Source: Neocallimastix lanati (nom. inval.) (lineage: Eukaryota > Neocallimastigomycota > Neocallimastigomycetes > Neocallimastigales > Neocallimastigaceae). From it: a DNA stretch of 64,000 nucleotides. A program made the translations under genes and the position numbers. Position 1 is the first letter of the stretch, and each line of letters begins with the position of its first letter. This document shows positions 63,130 through 64,000 of the stretch, piece after piece. The notes under the pieces were generated by a model, which ran no database searches, was not told where the DNA came from, and saw nothing but the letters and a program-made list of their open reading frames with translations. Location of the stretch: NCBI GenBank assembly GCA_016946835.1, contig JACVTC010000013.1:1440001-1504000 (forward strand), written 5' to 3'.

Positions 63130-63308
63130 TTTTATTTTATTTTTTTTGTATTTTATTTTTTTAATCTTTTTTATTTTTTTTATTTTTTTATTTTTTTTAT
63201 TTTTTTATTTTTTTTATTTTTTTATTTTTTTATTTTTTTATTTTTTTATTTTTTTTATTTTTTTATTTTTTTATTTTTTTTATTTTTTTATTTTTTTATT
63301 TTTTTATA
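63130..63308. repeat. (TTTTTTA)n tract
   Basis: Pyrimidine-rich heptamer/octamer repeats. Phe-rich frames here are artefacts. Confidence 0.9.
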
Positions 63309-63474
63309 TTTTTTATTATCAAATATATATTAAATTATGAAATTATTATAAAATAAAATATTTATTTAATTATTATTTAATTATTTATTTATATAAAAAA
63401 TTTATATATAATACGCCATCTCAAAAAACATGTGGCTTATATCATTCACGTGCGGTTCCGAAACGCGCTCTCCC

Positions 63475-63650
63475 CGATTTATTATATTAAATAAATAAAC
63501 AACATATATCAAAAACTTTTAATTCATTTTTTACTATTTATTTATAATTATATATTTTTTTAAATTATATTTATAATTTTATTATTAAAAATTTATTAAA
63601 TAATTATTAAATAAATAAAAAAATAAAATAAAATAAAATAATAATAATAA
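63475..63650. repeat. ankyrin-gene upstream repeat, copy 2
   Basis: Second copy of 56,675-56,860, followed by (AATAATAAATAT)n up to about 63,890. A related ankyrin gene may begin just beyond the window. Within the window no start codon in the expected context is seen. Confidence 0.7.
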
Positions 63651-63893
63651 TAATAATAATAAAATATAATAATAATAATAATAATATAATAATAATAAAT
63701 ATAATAATAATAATAATAATAAATATAATAATAATAATAATAATAATAATATAATAATAATAAATATAATAATAATAATAATAAATATAATAATAATAAT
63801 AAATATAATAATAATAATAAATATAATAATAATAATAATAATAAATATAATAATAATAATAATAAATATAATAATAATAATAATAATAAAATA
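63640..63893. repeat. interrupted (AAT)n array
   Basis: AAT units broken regularly by AAATATAAT, about 250 bp. Confidence 0.9.
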
Positions 63894-64000
63894 AAAGTAA
63901 AGAGTAAAGTAAATAAAAAATAAAATATGTATATATATTTTATTATTAAAAAGAATTATAATAAAAATAATTCTATAATAACTATTTAATTATATATATA

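Overview
The window is eukaryotic and extremely A+T-rich. It is full of homopolymers, (TAA)n and (TTTTA)n arrays and decayed transposons, with islands of spliced protein-coding genes. Introns have GT-AG ends, are mostly phase 0, and in one conserved case carry a yeast-like TACTAAC branch site. Together with a FLYWCH/MULE-type protein, ankyrin repeats and a secreted M13 metallopeptidase, this best fits an anaerobic gut fungus (Neocallimastigomycota). That assignment is inference; a dictyostelid-like genome was considered and is less likely.

Layout. 0.6-2.0 kb: relics of a minus-strand gene with a PI-PLC X-box motif. 4.1-18.7 kb: four plus-strand copies of a small four-transmembrane protein family. 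Each copy has four exons and three phase-0 introns, with a decayed LINE (6.3-10.8 kb) between copies 1 and 2. 18.7-28.7 kb: a 10-kb block with two more copies and transposon relics. 28.7-37.7 kb: a second LINE broken by a 583-bp solo LTR that carries tRNA-like A and B boxes, itself broken by a 3.4-kb non-autonomous LTR element with apparently identical LTRs. Both insertions have 5-bp target duplications. 37.7-47.7 kb: the 10-kb block again, nearly identical, so the window holds eight family members. 49.7-53.8 kb: an 11-exon M13 (neprilysin-like) metallopeptidase on the minus strand with an unusual Tyr/Glu-rich tandem-repeat insertion. 54.6-57.7 kb: a foldback element, Ty3/gypsy and MULE fragments, and an ankyrin gene with a premature stop. 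57.9-60.4 kb: a TTTTA satellite with a roughly 48-bp embedded unit that also occurs inside introns of the four-TM genes. 61.2-62.7 kb: an intact intronless FLYWCH/MULE-type protein.

The four-TM family (198-220 aa) has a basic, cysteine-clustered N-terminus before TM1, a short first loop, a larger hydrophilic loop between TM3 and TM4, and an acidic C-tail. This is tetraspanin-like topology, but the large loop lacks cysteines. I do not recognise the family. The exon-intron map, a core promoter (TATA box plus a GAATTGAAAAATCCC-like element), a 5'-leader hairpin and a branch-point hairpin in intron 3 recur between copies, so whole gene units appear to have been duplicated. The copies vary in Cys number, loop length and promoter integrity.
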